Positions 25,423-37,149 of a DNA stretch of 64,000 nt are shown here, in pieces. Below the pieces are notes generated by a model that saw only the letters and a program-made list of their open reading frames with translations, was not told where the DNA came from and did no database searches. The translations under genes were made by a program, and so were the position numbers. Within the stretch, counting starts at the first letter, position 1; every line of letters begins with the position of its first letter. This DNA comes from Intoshia linei (taxonomy: Eukaryota > Orthonectida > Rhopaluridae): the NCBI GenBank assembly GCA_001642005.1, contig LWCA01000003.1:1-64000 (forward strand). Reading direction: 5' to 3'.

Positions 25423-26469
25423 TATAATTTTTATGTTGAATTTTAATTATACAATTTAATTTTTTAATATTTGTTAAAGTATATTTAAAAGTTTCGTTCG
25501 ATAAAAATAAAAACATAAGGGTTTTTCAGAACTTAAATTTCACTAATGGAACAATCTGTCTAACTATATGATTTGAAAAAATTGCGAATAGAACATTATT
25601 CTATAGAAACTGTTACATTTAACATTTTTATCATCAAAATTAATTTTTATCAATTTATGTTTAAATTATAAAATTCTTTACTCATTGTTCATTTTGATTA
25701 ACATACTTTTATTATCTTTCTTTTTAGAATCTGTGAGGTTATTTTTAATAGATATTTGATAATTTTGTAAGGAATTATCAAGTCGAGATTTAGTAATTGA
25801 ACCAGCAAATGTTCGTTATATCATAAAATAATACGTTTTCAAGCTTAATTTTTTGGTAAAAATGTAAGATATAATTTAAAACATTTTTCATCAAAAACCT
25901 CATTTTTGACAAAAATGCAGATAGAACATTATAACTCTAACATTGCGATATATAGAAGTATTTAATTGAATAGCTTTAATTTTAATTAAAATTTAAATCT
26001 AATTTTGTATCATAAACAATACAGTGGTAAAATTCGATCGTAAAAACACGTTCATACATACATCAAAATTGTAACAGTAACTTTAAATTTCTAGATAATA
26101 TGAAAACTTCAAATTAAATTTATTTACTGTGGATAAATAAAAATATTATACATTAAACGTATTAGTAACGTGTACATCTAAAAATATATGAATCTAAAAT
26201 AATTTGTTTATTTCATTTTTATTAAATTTTTTATTACTCTTATCATGCTTTATTGATACTTTATAAAACAAATTATTCAATAAAACAATTTCAAATTTCA
26301 AAAACGTTTAGTTCAAAAAGTTTATAAAGAGGTTCACAGTAGTAACTAATAAAGTTGAAAAATATCGATTATATTCAACATATTTTCACACAATTACAAA
26401 TTACAAAACTGTAAATTAAAAGAAACAATCCTAACATAAATACTCCGATATTTCTTTAAATTTATATAA

Positions 26470-27079
26470 ATGGACAATAGACTCGTTATATCAATTTTCA
26501 CCATTATATTCATCGTTGTAGTAATTGTTGGATTTTTTCTCGCCAGAAAACGGTTTGTTTTTCTTTTTTGACATTATTATATTTTCATTATCTTTTAATA
26601 TTATAGAGAGTAATTTTATGATTAACTAAAATCACTAATAATTAAAATTCTATTATTTTATTTACTACATTTAGATATTTTCAAAATATGATCATTACAA
26701 CGTCAGTTTGCTGTTACATGTTGTAATATTTTGTTTAAATTATGTCTGTTTATTATAATTTAAATTCCAAGTCTTGGAAAAATGTATTTTGACCGTAAAG
26801 CTATCAATTGTTAAGATTGATATATTTCGGAATTTACTTTCCTTAAAATACTCTTGAATACATTTAGTGTAATTTTATATAATTTTAGTATCGTTAATTG
26901 TAGTAAAGTCAAAAAAATTATAGATAAATAAACAGACAGGCAAGTATATATACTAAGTTTTTAATTTATATTCATTTTTGTGTAGTTGGCTGATTGCTTT
27001 TGTTGCGCAAATCAACCCATTGATAGGACCAAAACTGGACAGTGGATTTGCTAAATACCTAGCACACTCTATTAAATAA
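26470..27079 (+). CDS. ATP6V0E: V-type proton ATPase subunit e (ATP6V0E-like)
   Basis: Three exons, 26470-26552, 26675-26719 and 26986-27079, join in frame to 73 aa (human subunit e is 81 aa). Subunit e is a small membrane protein of the Vo sector of the vacuolar proton pump. The protein has one N-terminal hydrophobic helix (residues 5-25) and a second that ends in the family signature WLIAFVAQINPLIGP; the middle exon supplies IITTSVCCY, which also matches the family. The gene lies wholly within a block that may be misplaced in this scaffold (25423-28057). Confidence 0.85.
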
Positions 27080-27210
27080 TTTATTATTTACGTCTTATCT
27101 ATTTATCATTTTTGTTAACGTTATCAACGTTGCTACCCTATACATAAATAAATTTTTAATGTTTCGGTGATTTACCATTTTTATGTAATTAATGTAACAA
27201 AATTCCATCA

Positions 27211-27522
27211 ATGAACGCATCAGATATACCAAACATGTTTCCACTGACATGTGCATTGGACGGATTACGCAAAACAAATGAAAATGCATTAAATTTTAAA
27301 AACAAAATTGAAAAATGTGTGGAGACCACTCTAAATTCCGAAAAGTTTGAATCTGGTATTTTCACAAACACATTTACTCAAACAAATACATCGCAATTTA
27401 ATTCATATGATCCTACTGAATCTATACGCAAAGCTGAGCATGTTTTGGAATCAGCATATGAGCAGAGAAAGGATACTATTAAAAATTTAAATTATCTCAA
27501 TATTTTGTCTACTTTCCGGTAG
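27211..27522 (+). CDS. small protein of unknown function
   Basis: An ATG frame of 103 codons, 131 bp after the V-ATPase e stop. It is predicted helical, with a coiled-coil-like second half (residues 60-100). The frame ends at TAG directly after a possible donor (CG|GTAGGA at 27520-27525), so it may continue into another exon; one candidate begins at 28847 after TTATAG, but that lies across the N at 28058. No family is recognised. Confidence 0.4.
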   Translation: MNASDIPNMFPLTCALDGLRKTNENALNFKNKIEKCVETTLNSEKFESGIFTNTFTQTNTSQFNSYDPTESIRKAEHVLESAYEQRKDTIKNLNYLNILSTFR

Positions 27523-27769
27523 GACGTTTTAGAATAGACTATTTATTACGTTTAGAAATTCTGGTAAAAATACAAAATTACAAGGTTTCAAGAAAATTTT
27601 TAATGGTCAAATTTGTCCAATTGATAAGATCGTAAAAAAAAAGGTGATTAGTTAAATTGCATTGTCCATTTATATAATTTTGAAAATAAGAATTTAAAAA
27701 TTGCGTAGCAATGAAAAAAATTCCGAAAGAATGAATTATAAAATGTGTAGACATTCAATGCATATTTTT

Positions 27770-28057
27770 TTTGAAATTGTAGGATCAATATTTACATTTT
27801 CAATTTTTATTTTAATCGAAATATTTGAATAATATTGGTTGATAATATATTAAAAATTATTTTTCATCGGGAATGCGTAGATTTCTGGGATTGAAATTTT
27901 GTATTTATATCAACTGGAATAAGCTCTATCAGAATAATCTCTTTTTTTTAATTTTCGGACCGTTAATTATTTCACATTTTTTGTTTTAATAAAATATTTT
28001 GTAAAAAAATATATGAATACTAAAATGCTTTTTTGACCGTGAAGTCATCACTTATTT
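27770..28057 (+). repeat. composite element, B half, cut by N
   Basis: A B-half copy (ATATTGGTTGATAATATATT, GAATGCGTAGATTTCTGGGAT, TATCAACTGGAATAAGC) ends at the N at 28058, as the copy at 25107-25421 ends at its N. Confidence 0.75.
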
Positions 28058-28058
28058 N
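28058..28058. other. assembly gap base (N)
   Basis: A single N at the right edge of a B-half repeat; contig join. Confidence 0.95.
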
Positions 28059-28429
28059 AAATTCCAGAAAAAATAAAATTATAAAAACCTATTTTGTTAT
28101 TTTCAGTGTGATGATATATATTCAGAACCAATTTAATAAATACTTACAAATACCAATTGTATATCGATAATTAACCGAATCTTAACTTTATAAACATATT
28201 TCAGTTGAATTTTACCAATATTGCGAAGAATTGTAATAAATATAAAAATGATAACAAGGTTATATTACTTTAAGTTTTGTTGTTATAGTTTTTATTTAAA
28301 TTTTATACAAAATATTTTGAAAATGAGAATTTGAAAGTTAAAAATTTCGTAGAAATGAAAAAAAATCCGAAGGAATGAATTATATAGATTTTAACCCATA
28401 TTTCTTTATTGGAAATGTGTAGACGTTCA

Positions 28430-28690
28430 ATACACATTTTTTTTGAATTGTAGATTTACATTTTCATTTTTATTTTAATTGATTTATTTGAAAAATATTG
28501 GTTGATTATATTAAAAATTTTTTTTTACCGAGAATGCGTAGATTTCTGGAGTTGAAATTTTGTATTTATATCAACTGGAATAAGCTGTATCAGAATAATT
28601 TTTCTTTATTTTAAATTGTATGACCGTTAATTATTTCAAATTTTTTGTTTTAATAAAATATTTTCGTGAACGTTAATTATTTTATGAGTG
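28430..28690 (+). repeat. composite element, B half
   Basis: Another B-half copy, opened by an A/T-rich TTCAATACACATTTTTTTTG stretch shared with 27755-27780. Apart from this, 28059-29160 holds no gene I can support beyond a possible short exon at 28847. Confidence 0.7.
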
Positions 28691-29164
28691 CTAGTTATTT
28701 AAAAAAAGTAACACAGACAGACAGAAAAACAAAAATCGCGTCGCAATTTATATAAGTTAGGATTGCGATTTAATTTACTGTCATGAAAAAATAATTAACA
28801 TTTATTAATTAATACTAACATTTGCATCTCTCTTTTTTCGTTATAGTATCGGGAATTATTACATGTGGATCATTGGCTGTGGTTTTATTTTGCATCTAAA
28901 TTAATAATATTAAATTAAATATCAATTTTCATAATTAAAACAGTTATTTAACTAATTTGAATTATAATTCTTAGATATTAATAATTATTTATTAGTGTCG
29001 ATATTTAGAATATTTATAATAGAGTTGGTTGTACAATATGAATGAAGAATGAAGTGAATATTAACCCAAATATAATAAATTAACAAATATGTAAGTATTT
29101 ATTTTTACAATGGAAAATAGTTTGTAATTTTGTTGATATTTTAAATTTTTTCTTTTTTTATAAG

Positions 29165-29624
29165 ATAAATAAGTTTCCCCACTTTTGGAAGTTCATTGGA
29201 AATATTGGCACAAAAATACATTTGGAGTGTTTTAGCAGCATTGTATGCATCGTAATTTGTAAAAGGTTCACATATATTTGAAGTAACAGAAAAATTTTCA
29301 TAAGTTTTATCATTCACAACTTCTTCATTGACATTTCAAATTAAATCATTAAAAAATTCAGTCTGTTTTAGACTCCACATCATATACAATACATTCTTTC
29401 AATAATTCATTTTGAATTTCATCATTGGTTGTATGAAACAATTCCAAATTTGCATTTTTGTATGAATATAAAAAACAATTTTTAATACTATCAATTGATA
29501 CTGATCCCCAAGTCCTTGATATCCAAATTAGGGCATTGTAGTAAAATATTTTCTTGCACCACTCCTCTTGGGTTACGTTTACTGAGTCAGAAATTTCAAA
29601 ATTTACCGAAGAGATTAGACATCT
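29165..29624 (-). pseudogene. Tigger/pogo-type DDE transposase relic
   Basis: Minus-strand reading shows the C-terminal signature of CENP-B/jerky-related transposases (an AW-SV--TI-NCF-like pattern, here TWGSVSIDSIKNCF at about 29520-29479), followed by acidic sequence with several in-frame stops. The frame is broken and the N-terminal part is cut at the N at 29625. It is dead. Confidence 0.55.
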
Positions 29625-29625
29625 N
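29625..29625. other. assembly gap base (N)
   Basis: A single N directly before the second copy of the 315-bp segment; contig join. Confidence 0.95.
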
Positions 29626-29940
29626 CCACGTTAAAAAACTAAAAATATAAAAAATTAACGACGATAAATATAATCGACTAGGTTGACTATTATGTATTAC
29701 TATTTAAAAAATATTGGTTGCTAATATAATAAAAATTATTTTTCATCGAGAATGCGTTGATTTCTGGGTTGAAATTTTGTATTTATATCAACTGGAATAA
29801 GCTCTATCAGAATAATCTTTTTTTTAATTTTCGGACCGATTATTTCAGATTTTTTGTTTTAATAAAATAGTTTGGAAAAAAATATATGAATACTAAAATG
29901 CTTTTTTGGCCGTGAAGACGTCACTTATTCAGATTGAAAT
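29626..29940 (+). repeat. 315-bp segment repeated exactly at 25107-25421 (copy 2)
   Basis: Identical to 25107-25421. It begins immediately after an N and continues without a break into A-type units (29941-30135), as other composite copies do. It is therefore likely the true continuation of the sequence that stops at 25421. Confidence 0.9.
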
Positions 29941-30618
29941 ATTTTTAGTGTTAACAGAATACAACTGTACCACCTGTAATTTTGTTTAAATTCTAGGGCT
30001 GTTGTCATTAAAAAAAAAAGGGTAATTTGTGGTTTTGGCTCTGAAAATATATTTTTTTAAATTCTCCAAATCATTTGATTTTCAAAAAAGGGACAATTGG
30101 GGTTTTTGACCAGTAAGATGTAAGTTTGGGAGGTTGAAATTATTATATTATTATATCCTTACTAAGAATATGTTCAAGTTGAATTTTTTCATGAAGATTA
30201 AATGACACAATGATTAGAATCATTATCTTAGTAGATAATCATAGCAATTCATGTCATATTTATTTACAATTAACACTCAACGATAAAAAAAGATCATTAT
30301 CATCAACTTTCAATAAAATAAACTGAATCCAAGAATTAAACAAAATTATAACCCAAGGATATTTAATCTAAAACAGTGTTTACCATCTGAGCGATATCGC
30401 CCAGTGGAGAATTAGCTTTCTAAGAAAGTGATAATCAAAATTTTTACTCTCCCTTTGAAAAATACAGAATTTTGGAAGATAAAGAAATAAAATAATTGTG
30501 TAATGTAATGATTAAAGGGGAATCGGGAAAATTATGAAAGGATACCAAAATACTTTGCAAAAGAACGAGGCAAATCAAATAAATGCTACTACCAAAAAAA
30601 TAATAAATAAAAAATTAC

Positions 30619-30731
30619 ATTTTCCATGTTAAACGACGTGAAAGGAATATTGTGCTTTGCACAGATCAATTTCAATTCAGATTCAATATTTATATCTTTG
30701 AAATTTAAATAATCAGGATAGAATTGTTTGT
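30619..30731 (-). CDS. probable upstream exon of the unidentified minus-strand gene
   Basis: A 113-nt stretch between a TTATTATAG acceptor and a GTAATTTTTT donor (minus strand) is open. It ends in phase 0, as required by the exon that starts at 25119, and the joined peptide continues smoothly (ends FNMEN, then FFNVDIL). No family is recognised. If the two 315-bp copies are one locus, the intervening intron is about 0.99 kb; as assembled it is 5.5 kb. Confidence 0.45.
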
Positions 30732-30873
30732 CTATAATAATGAAATTTATATAATTTTCAAGTGAAATATAGTCATTAGAAAAGTGTCCCAAAATTATTT
30801 TCAAAATATTTTAAAATTGGGTGAAAAAATAATATGATTAATTTGCAAAATCGATGATTATGTCGCTCTAATA

Positions 30874-31122
30874 CAGGGGCACAACTTTTCCACCAATTCA
30901 GCTGTAAAGCTAGTTTACTCATTGGTACTATGGCCGCACAAAATTTAATTTTACTTTTGAGAGGGTTTAAATCCATTTTTAGAATATGGCCAAAGTCAAA
31001 AATGTAACATTTTGATAAAAATATTTCCCTTGAATTTGAATTAAAATGATATGCATTATTATTGCATGGATTTCCCACAGCCTCAAATAAACGCTGTCAC
31101 GGACGCAGGTTGTGCACCCTGC
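30874..31122. mobile_element. hAT-like MITE with CAGGGG-CACAAC ends
   Basis: About 249 bp runs from CAGGGGCACAAC to GTTGTGCACCCTG, that is, inverted ends. The 100-codon frame inside it (30776-31078, minus) is a shadow. The same terminus recurs at 5440, 34805 and 35985. Confidence 0.6.
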
Positions 31123-31156
31123 TTTAAGGTGTACCGCTAAAATTAATATCGATTTA

Positions 31157-31556
31157 GATAAGTGGTTCCCGATTCAAATAGTGTACCAACTCCCATTCAA
31201 AATATATTTATTTTTGCCAAAGGAAAAATGAAATATAAAACTTTTATGAAAAAATTAAATGTTTTTTCTAAGATTTAGTAAAATCGTGTTTTTCAAAAAT
31301 ATAATAGAAAAAGTGGATTTTAGATTTTATGGTTTAAGTGTATTGTTTTTGTAAGGTTTTGTAAAATCAATTTTCGAAATATTAATAATAATAACGGTCG
31401 ACTAGGCTTAGGATAAATTCTCAACATCTGGTAAATCTATAATAAATATTAAAAATTCTACAAAAATAAACAAAAGTTGATAAATTTTTTTTATATTTTA
31501 TTTTATTTATATACCCAGGCATATAGTTATGGATCCTCAATTGGGAACCACTGCTT
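31157..31556. mobile_element. hAT-like MITE, CAGTGGTTCCC family
   Basis: The copy runs from AGTGGTTCCCGATTCAAATAGTG to CAATTGGGAACCACTGC with near-perfect inverted ends of about 12 bp, and is the clearest example of this family's termini in the window. Confidence 0.75.
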
Positions 31557-32794
31557 TAGAGAATAAACGTCTATTTTAGTATAAGTACTATTTTGGCAAA
31601 GTTTCTACAAAACCATCCACCCTTGGTCACTATAAACCAAATCATTAATAAATACCACAAATATATACGACATGAGGCATAAATTTTCGCGTATCATGAT
31701 TCATTTTTATCTAAATGAAAAAAAATGATTCCATCAATATGAAAAAAAATTGGCCAATACTCAGTAGAATGTCATAATCATCGGATTTTAAAGTATCATT
31801 TTTTAAATTTTTACAGAGGTGGTTGAAATAATGGATCTGGCTAACAAGTGTGCTAAATTTAAAAAAGGTTAAGAAACCCTAATCTAGAGAATAGATGCCA
31901 TTAAAATCATTATGAAATTGTTACAATTGGAAAATAGATATAAATACTAAATTCTGAGTACATAATTAAAATAAATACATGTACAAAATTACATTTTATA
32001 ATTTCGAAATTTGTTTTCGAGGTTTTATACAATTTTTCGCGGCTCCAAAATGCCACAAGTCTCGGTTGCGAAACACTAGACTATGAACCTAAAAAATACG
32101 ACATGTTTACCAGTATCCCTTAAAACATAAGGCGTAAAGGTTTAGCATTGGAAAACTATATATCACAAGTAGGCAAAACTAAAATTTCCCGCTGGTTAAA
32201 TTTGATAAATTAATCTAAAGGAAAAATTTAGAATTTTTTTGTATCATAAAATACCACATCAAAATTGATTTAAAATAAAATTATGGTAAATATTGGAGCC
32301 GCAAAATACTATCATTTTTTTATTAATATTTTCTAAAAGTAAACCCAATACAAATAAAAAATTATATCAACAAAAAAGACTGAATTTATACATATTTTAA
32401 TTTTAAGTAAAAATTAAAATTACATCAATAATCAAATTGAGTAAAAAAATGGAATTTTGTCGACCAGATATAGCTAACATGGATTTAACATTGTAAAGAC
32501 TTTGGTTATGTTGGCCAAATCCTTTGCGGAAATTTCTAAGCATATCCAACTTGAAACAAGGTCTAAATCAAGTACATGTTTTTAAATAATTTTTTGAAAG
32601 TAGATTGCGACAATTTGTATTTTATAATTTTTCACACAAAAAATAAAAATAATAGACTAAATGAGTCTAAAGCGTAACTATCTAAATTAGTGTCAAAGAT
32701 TATAGTACAATTCCTAAACATTACACGGTAAAATGACCACATAAAATAAAAATGTCTAATAAAAAGGACAGAAAATTAATATACGTATAAATAA
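31557..32794. other. AT-rich intergenic region
   Basis: No coding frame, recognised repeat or RNA gene is visible. It separates the MITE cluster from the small Cys-rich ORF and ABCE1. Confidence 0.5.
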
Positions 32795-32926
32795 TTACTT
32801 GCAAAAACATTCAGAATCTCTAATTTTGAAAGTAGATCGCTTTTTACATTTTTTGCAGATCAAAAGATTAATTTTCTTATCTTCAACGTTTGCTAGACAG
32901 CTTCCTTTACAACATTCAACAAACAT
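32795..32926 (-). CDS. tiny Cys-rich protein (43 aa), unknown
   Basis: An ATG frame of 43 codons carries seven Cys: an N-terminal CC-x3-C, a central CKKC and a terminal C-F-C. The pattern suggests a small metal-binding or disulphide-bonded peptide, or one exon of a zinc-ribbon protein. There is no hydrophobic leader, so secretion is not indicated. It is divergent from ABCE1 (297 bp between start codons). I cannot match it to a family; the frame could be fortuitous, though seven Cys in AT-rich DNA is not expected by chance. Confidence 0.35.
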   Translation of the reverse strand: MFVECCKGSCLANVEDKKINLLICKKCKKRSTFKIRDSECFCK

Positions 32927-33223
32927 TTTATAGTTATATTTTTTTAAATTTTAAACAAAAATTTTTTAAAAAGCAGCTAAACTATTCATCTAGATTACTT
33001 TATAATTTTTTAAATAAAAAGTAAATAAATCTACTAATAAATGTGAATATATAAAATTTATTTTAGAATTTAAATGAAAACTAACTTTTTTTAAATCAAA
33101 TGTTATAGAAACTATCACGTGATATTAAAATAAACTCAACGTATTCACCATTACCAAATAAAATACCATAATTTAAACATAAAAATTATAAAATAACTAA
33201 AAACTAAACAACTCTCCAAAATT

Positions 33224-36200
33224 ATGAAATCGGTAATAGAAGAGACACGTAGTTCCGCAAGGATAGCAATAATAAATTTGATAAAATGTAAACCAAAACG
33301 GTGCAATCTAGAATGTAAAAAATGTTGCCCAGTGAACAAAGTGGGTAAAAAGTGTATAGAAGTAGAGAAAACAGACAAGACCTCAATAATTAGCGAAACA
33401 ATGTGCATTGGTTGCGGATTGTGTGTAAAAAGGTGCCCGTACAAAGCCATTGAAATTATAAATTTACCCAGTTCTTTGGAATCTGATACTACTCATAGAT
33501 ACGGACCAAACTCTTTTAAATTGCATCGACTACCTATTCCTCGACGTGGTGAAATTTTAGGACTTGTTGGTATCAATGGTATTGGTAAATCCACTGCACT
33601 TAAAATTTTGGGTGCAAAATTAAAACCAAATTTGGGAAATTTTAGTGATCCACCCGATTGGCTGGCCATTTTAAAACATTACAGAGGATCCGAATTACAA
33701 AACTTTTTTAAAGCTGTATTGGAAGATAATATTAAAACTCTAATTAAACCTCAATATGTAGATCAAATTCCTAGAGCTGTTAAAGGTACCGTTGGTGAAT
33801 TGATTAAAAAAAAGAGCGAAATTCCGGATTATACGCACATTTTGAAGCAATTGGGACTTACTAAATTGATGGACCGCAAAATTAGTGAATTATCTGGAGG
33901 AGAACTTCAGAGATTTGCTATAGCTATTGTGTGTATTCAAAATGCCGATATTTATATGTTTGATGAACCTTCTTCTTATTTAGATGTTAGTCAACGATTG
34001 AATATAGCTAAAGTTATTAGGGAATTAGTTGGCAATGATAAATATATTATTGTTGTTGAACACGACTTAGCAGTTTTGGATTATATGAGTGATTTTATTT
34101 GCTGTCTTTATGGAAAACCTGGTGCGTATGGAGTCGTCACATCTCCTTCCAGTGTTCATAAGGGAATCAACATTTTTCTCGATGGTTATGTTCCCACTGA
34201 AAATGTGAGATTTCGTCAAGAAAAATTAATCTTTAATATTGCTGAAACTGCTACAGAGGATGAGATTAAACGATTAAGAAATACGAAATATCCTACCCTT
34301 CAAATTACTCTAGGCTCTTTTAAACTTTCTGTTGAAAGTGGAGCTTTTACTGATTCCGAAATTATTGTTATGCTTGGAGAAAATGGTACTGGTAAAACTA
34401 CATTCATTAGACTCCTTGCCGGTAGATTGAAAGCTGACGATGGAAATGGTTTATTATTGATATTATTAATATTTTATTGTTACATTTTAATCAGGGGTTC
34501 CATGTGCTAGGCAAGTTATTTCGAATTAAACCGTTTTTTCAATCAGGGGTACAATTTTATATGATATATTCGCATTTATTTCAGATTATATTGCAATGGT
34601 TCTTAACCGGGTATTACTGTTTTGTTAATTACAGTAATAAACTAATCAATTATTGTTATTATCGTGCCTCGTTGTCAACTAGATTTAAATATCAATTAAT
34701 GAATATTATTCATTCGATTCGTGAGTATCCAAATGATGAATGTATTAACATTACTATATTAATTAATTAATGATGTTTAATGAATAAAAAATTTGTATGG
34801 TTTGGGGTGCACAACCAAAAAAAGCTAAGAGGCACTGTTATAGTGATTTAAAGATATTTTATAAATTATTGAAACAATGTTGGAGAATATTAGTTTAATC
34901 CGTTGGTTTACAATCTGATAAGATTTGGTAGCCCTTGTGTAGAGTATTGTTAATTGTATAAATTCAATTTTTTTAAGAATGAACATTTTAAAAAATCTTT
35001 AAACGTAATAAATTTTTAATTTTATTGGTTAATTATTAATTGATTATATATATATTTTGAAACATTGAAGGTGAATAGGAGGGTTTACTTAATGTATATT
35101 TTTAGAAGATATTCCTGAATTACGTGTTAGCTATAAACCCCAAAAAATTAGTCCAAAATCTACTGGAACTGTACGGATGTTACTTCACAATAAAATCCGT
35201 GATGCATACGTTCACCCACAATTTGTTAGTGACGTTATTAATCCTCTGAATATTGAAGCGCTATACGATCAAGAGGTTTATATAACATTTACCATTATTA
35301 TTTACATTAAACCCTTGAACCGCCGACATTTCCTGGTAATTACCACAGAGCCGAACTGACCGTCCCGAAACCCTCCTCGTTGAATGGTAACTCAAATGTT
35401 GGTTTCTGTACTGTAGGTTTTGGCAACATTTTGTATCTTATGAACCACTTTTTTATATCAAAAAATTATACGGGCCCGTTTTTGAAAATGTACACTTGTT
35501 ACATTTCAATTTTAACTGAAGAAAAACGGTTCTAGTATATTTAACAAAAAATCAAATTATGGGCGATCTGAGAATTCAGTATTAAAATAATTTTAGTGAG
35601 CCAATTATAGTAGAAACTGTTTATTTCATAATTAATTTTATTCAAAAAAAATAGATTTTTGAAATAAATAATATCAAAGTAAGATCAATGTTTATATAGA
35701 GATTTCAAATTTCCATATAAAAACGATAAAGGTTGCAAAAGAAATGATATCGGATGCAATAGCAACGCTATTCGTGAAAAAGTTACGTTAAAGGTTAAAA
35801 ATCTATAAAAATTGATCCTACTTTGATATTACTTATTTCAAAAATCTATTTTTATGTAATTTGCAATTATTCCGAAATTTAATTTTTTTGTTTTCTACGA
35901 TCAACTTTTTAATTTTTAACATAGGTTACGATCAGAAACATTTTTTTAGTCAATGTATAAGTCGATCGTATCAAAAACGGTTGGGCACCCCTGCTCTATA
36001 ATATGATAAAAAATGAATATACATTATTAATTATGGTACATGAAAAATATTGAAATGATGTGAGAAAGCTGATAATTTATAATTATGAAGACGTAAAACG
36101 TTTCAATGAAATATCAGACATTTAATATACCTGTTCAAGCGTACATAATAATGTAGTAATAGTATCTGATTGACTACAAATTAATTTCAAATTTATCTAA

Positions 36201-36423
36201 GAATTTTTAAAAATATATAGCTAATTTGAATTAAAAAATCGTTGACTTGAAGTTGAAACCCTGTAATATGTTAATTTTAGGTGCAAAATTTGTCAGGTGG
36301 TGAACTTCAAAGAATAGCTTTAACAATTTGTCTTGGAAAACCAGCGGACGTGTATTTAATTGACGAACCTTCTGCCTATTTAGACTCTGAACAACGTTTA
36401 TATGCTTCAAAGGTCATTAGACG
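33224..36423 (+). CDS. ABCE1: ABCE1 / RLI1 ribosome-recycling ATPase, 3' end missing
   Basis: Exons 33224-34448, 35106-35275 and 36281-36423 join in frame. ABCE1 is an essential cytosolic Fe-S ATPase that splits ribosomes after termination. Visible: an N-terminal 2x[4Fe-4S] domain (Cys pattern [14 protein letters not shown], then [12 protein letters not shown]), NBD1 with [19 protein letters not shown] and FDEPSSYLD, the hinge, NBD2 with [19 protein letters not shown] and [10 protein letters not shown]. The protein stops at the donor after KVIRR. The H-loop and the last 80 or so residues of the family are absent between 36424 and the next gene. Introns 1 and 2 (657 and 1005 bp) hold hAT-like repeat ends. 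The frame at 34477-34770 belongs to intron 1. Confidence 0.93.
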
Positions 36424-36527
36424 GTATATTTATGTATTGATTTTAAAAATATATAAAATTGACGTGTAAAATAAATATCCACGCCATATTTATTTTTGCT
36501 TTTTCGTGAGTTCCTTAAAATCTTTAA

Positions 36528-37117
36528 TCATCCCAACCTTTTGCACAGGCTTTTATGTCGAGAATTTTCTTTTCTAAAAGTTTTTCCAATTAATTCTTTC
36601 ATTTCTACTAATACATTTTCATTAAAGAGTTCCAAATTGTTTTCATTTATCATACGTACTATTGATACACTACTACTATTACAAAAACAGGTTTGTTGTA
36701 GTGTTCCATAAAAAAATATTCTAATTCCCATAATTTTTGGAAAATTCCACGCCAACAACTCCACCAAATTATTATAGATATTACTGATGCTTCGTATCTA
36801 GAGTTACAACGTGTTAAATTATATCGGTCCATTAATTTATCTCCTATATTAGTATCCACAAGTCTTAGTGTTTCTTTAGCCTCAGTAATACATGTAAAAA
36901 TATCACCTATTATCAGATTTAGTATATGAGCAGCACATTTAATACCTATAATATCTGTATGGACACTATTAACATTCCTTAGACTTTTTTGCATATTTCT
37001 AGCATTGTCTACAACGCAGCAAAGACCTTTAGCCCACAAATCTGTAGTTCCAGTAGTATTGTATGGAAATGCTTCCAGTAAATGCTTATACAATTTGTTA
37101 CCACTCTGTTCTTCCAT
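36528..37117 (-). pseudogene. hAT/ZBED transposase relic
   Basis: Two overlapping minus-strand frames (37117-36659, then 36767-36528) in different phases. The first shows hAT core features: DNARNMQKSLR followed by CAAHILNLIIGDIF, the helix after the second catalytic Asp. The phase change between frames and the absence of the zinc finger and C-terminal domain show it is dead. It begins about 100 bp after the last recognised ABCE1 exon. Confidence 0.65.
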
Positions 37118-37149
37118 TTCGGCGCTACTCCAATAAAATACTTTTTTGT

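Noticed and set aside
30776-31078. 100-codon ORF on the minus strand
   Set aside because: It lies mostly inside the hAT-like MITE at 30874-31122 and has no homologous features.
34477-34770. 97-codon ORF downstream of ABCE1 exon 1
   Set aside because: Part of ABCE1 intron 1; the frame does not join to any exon.
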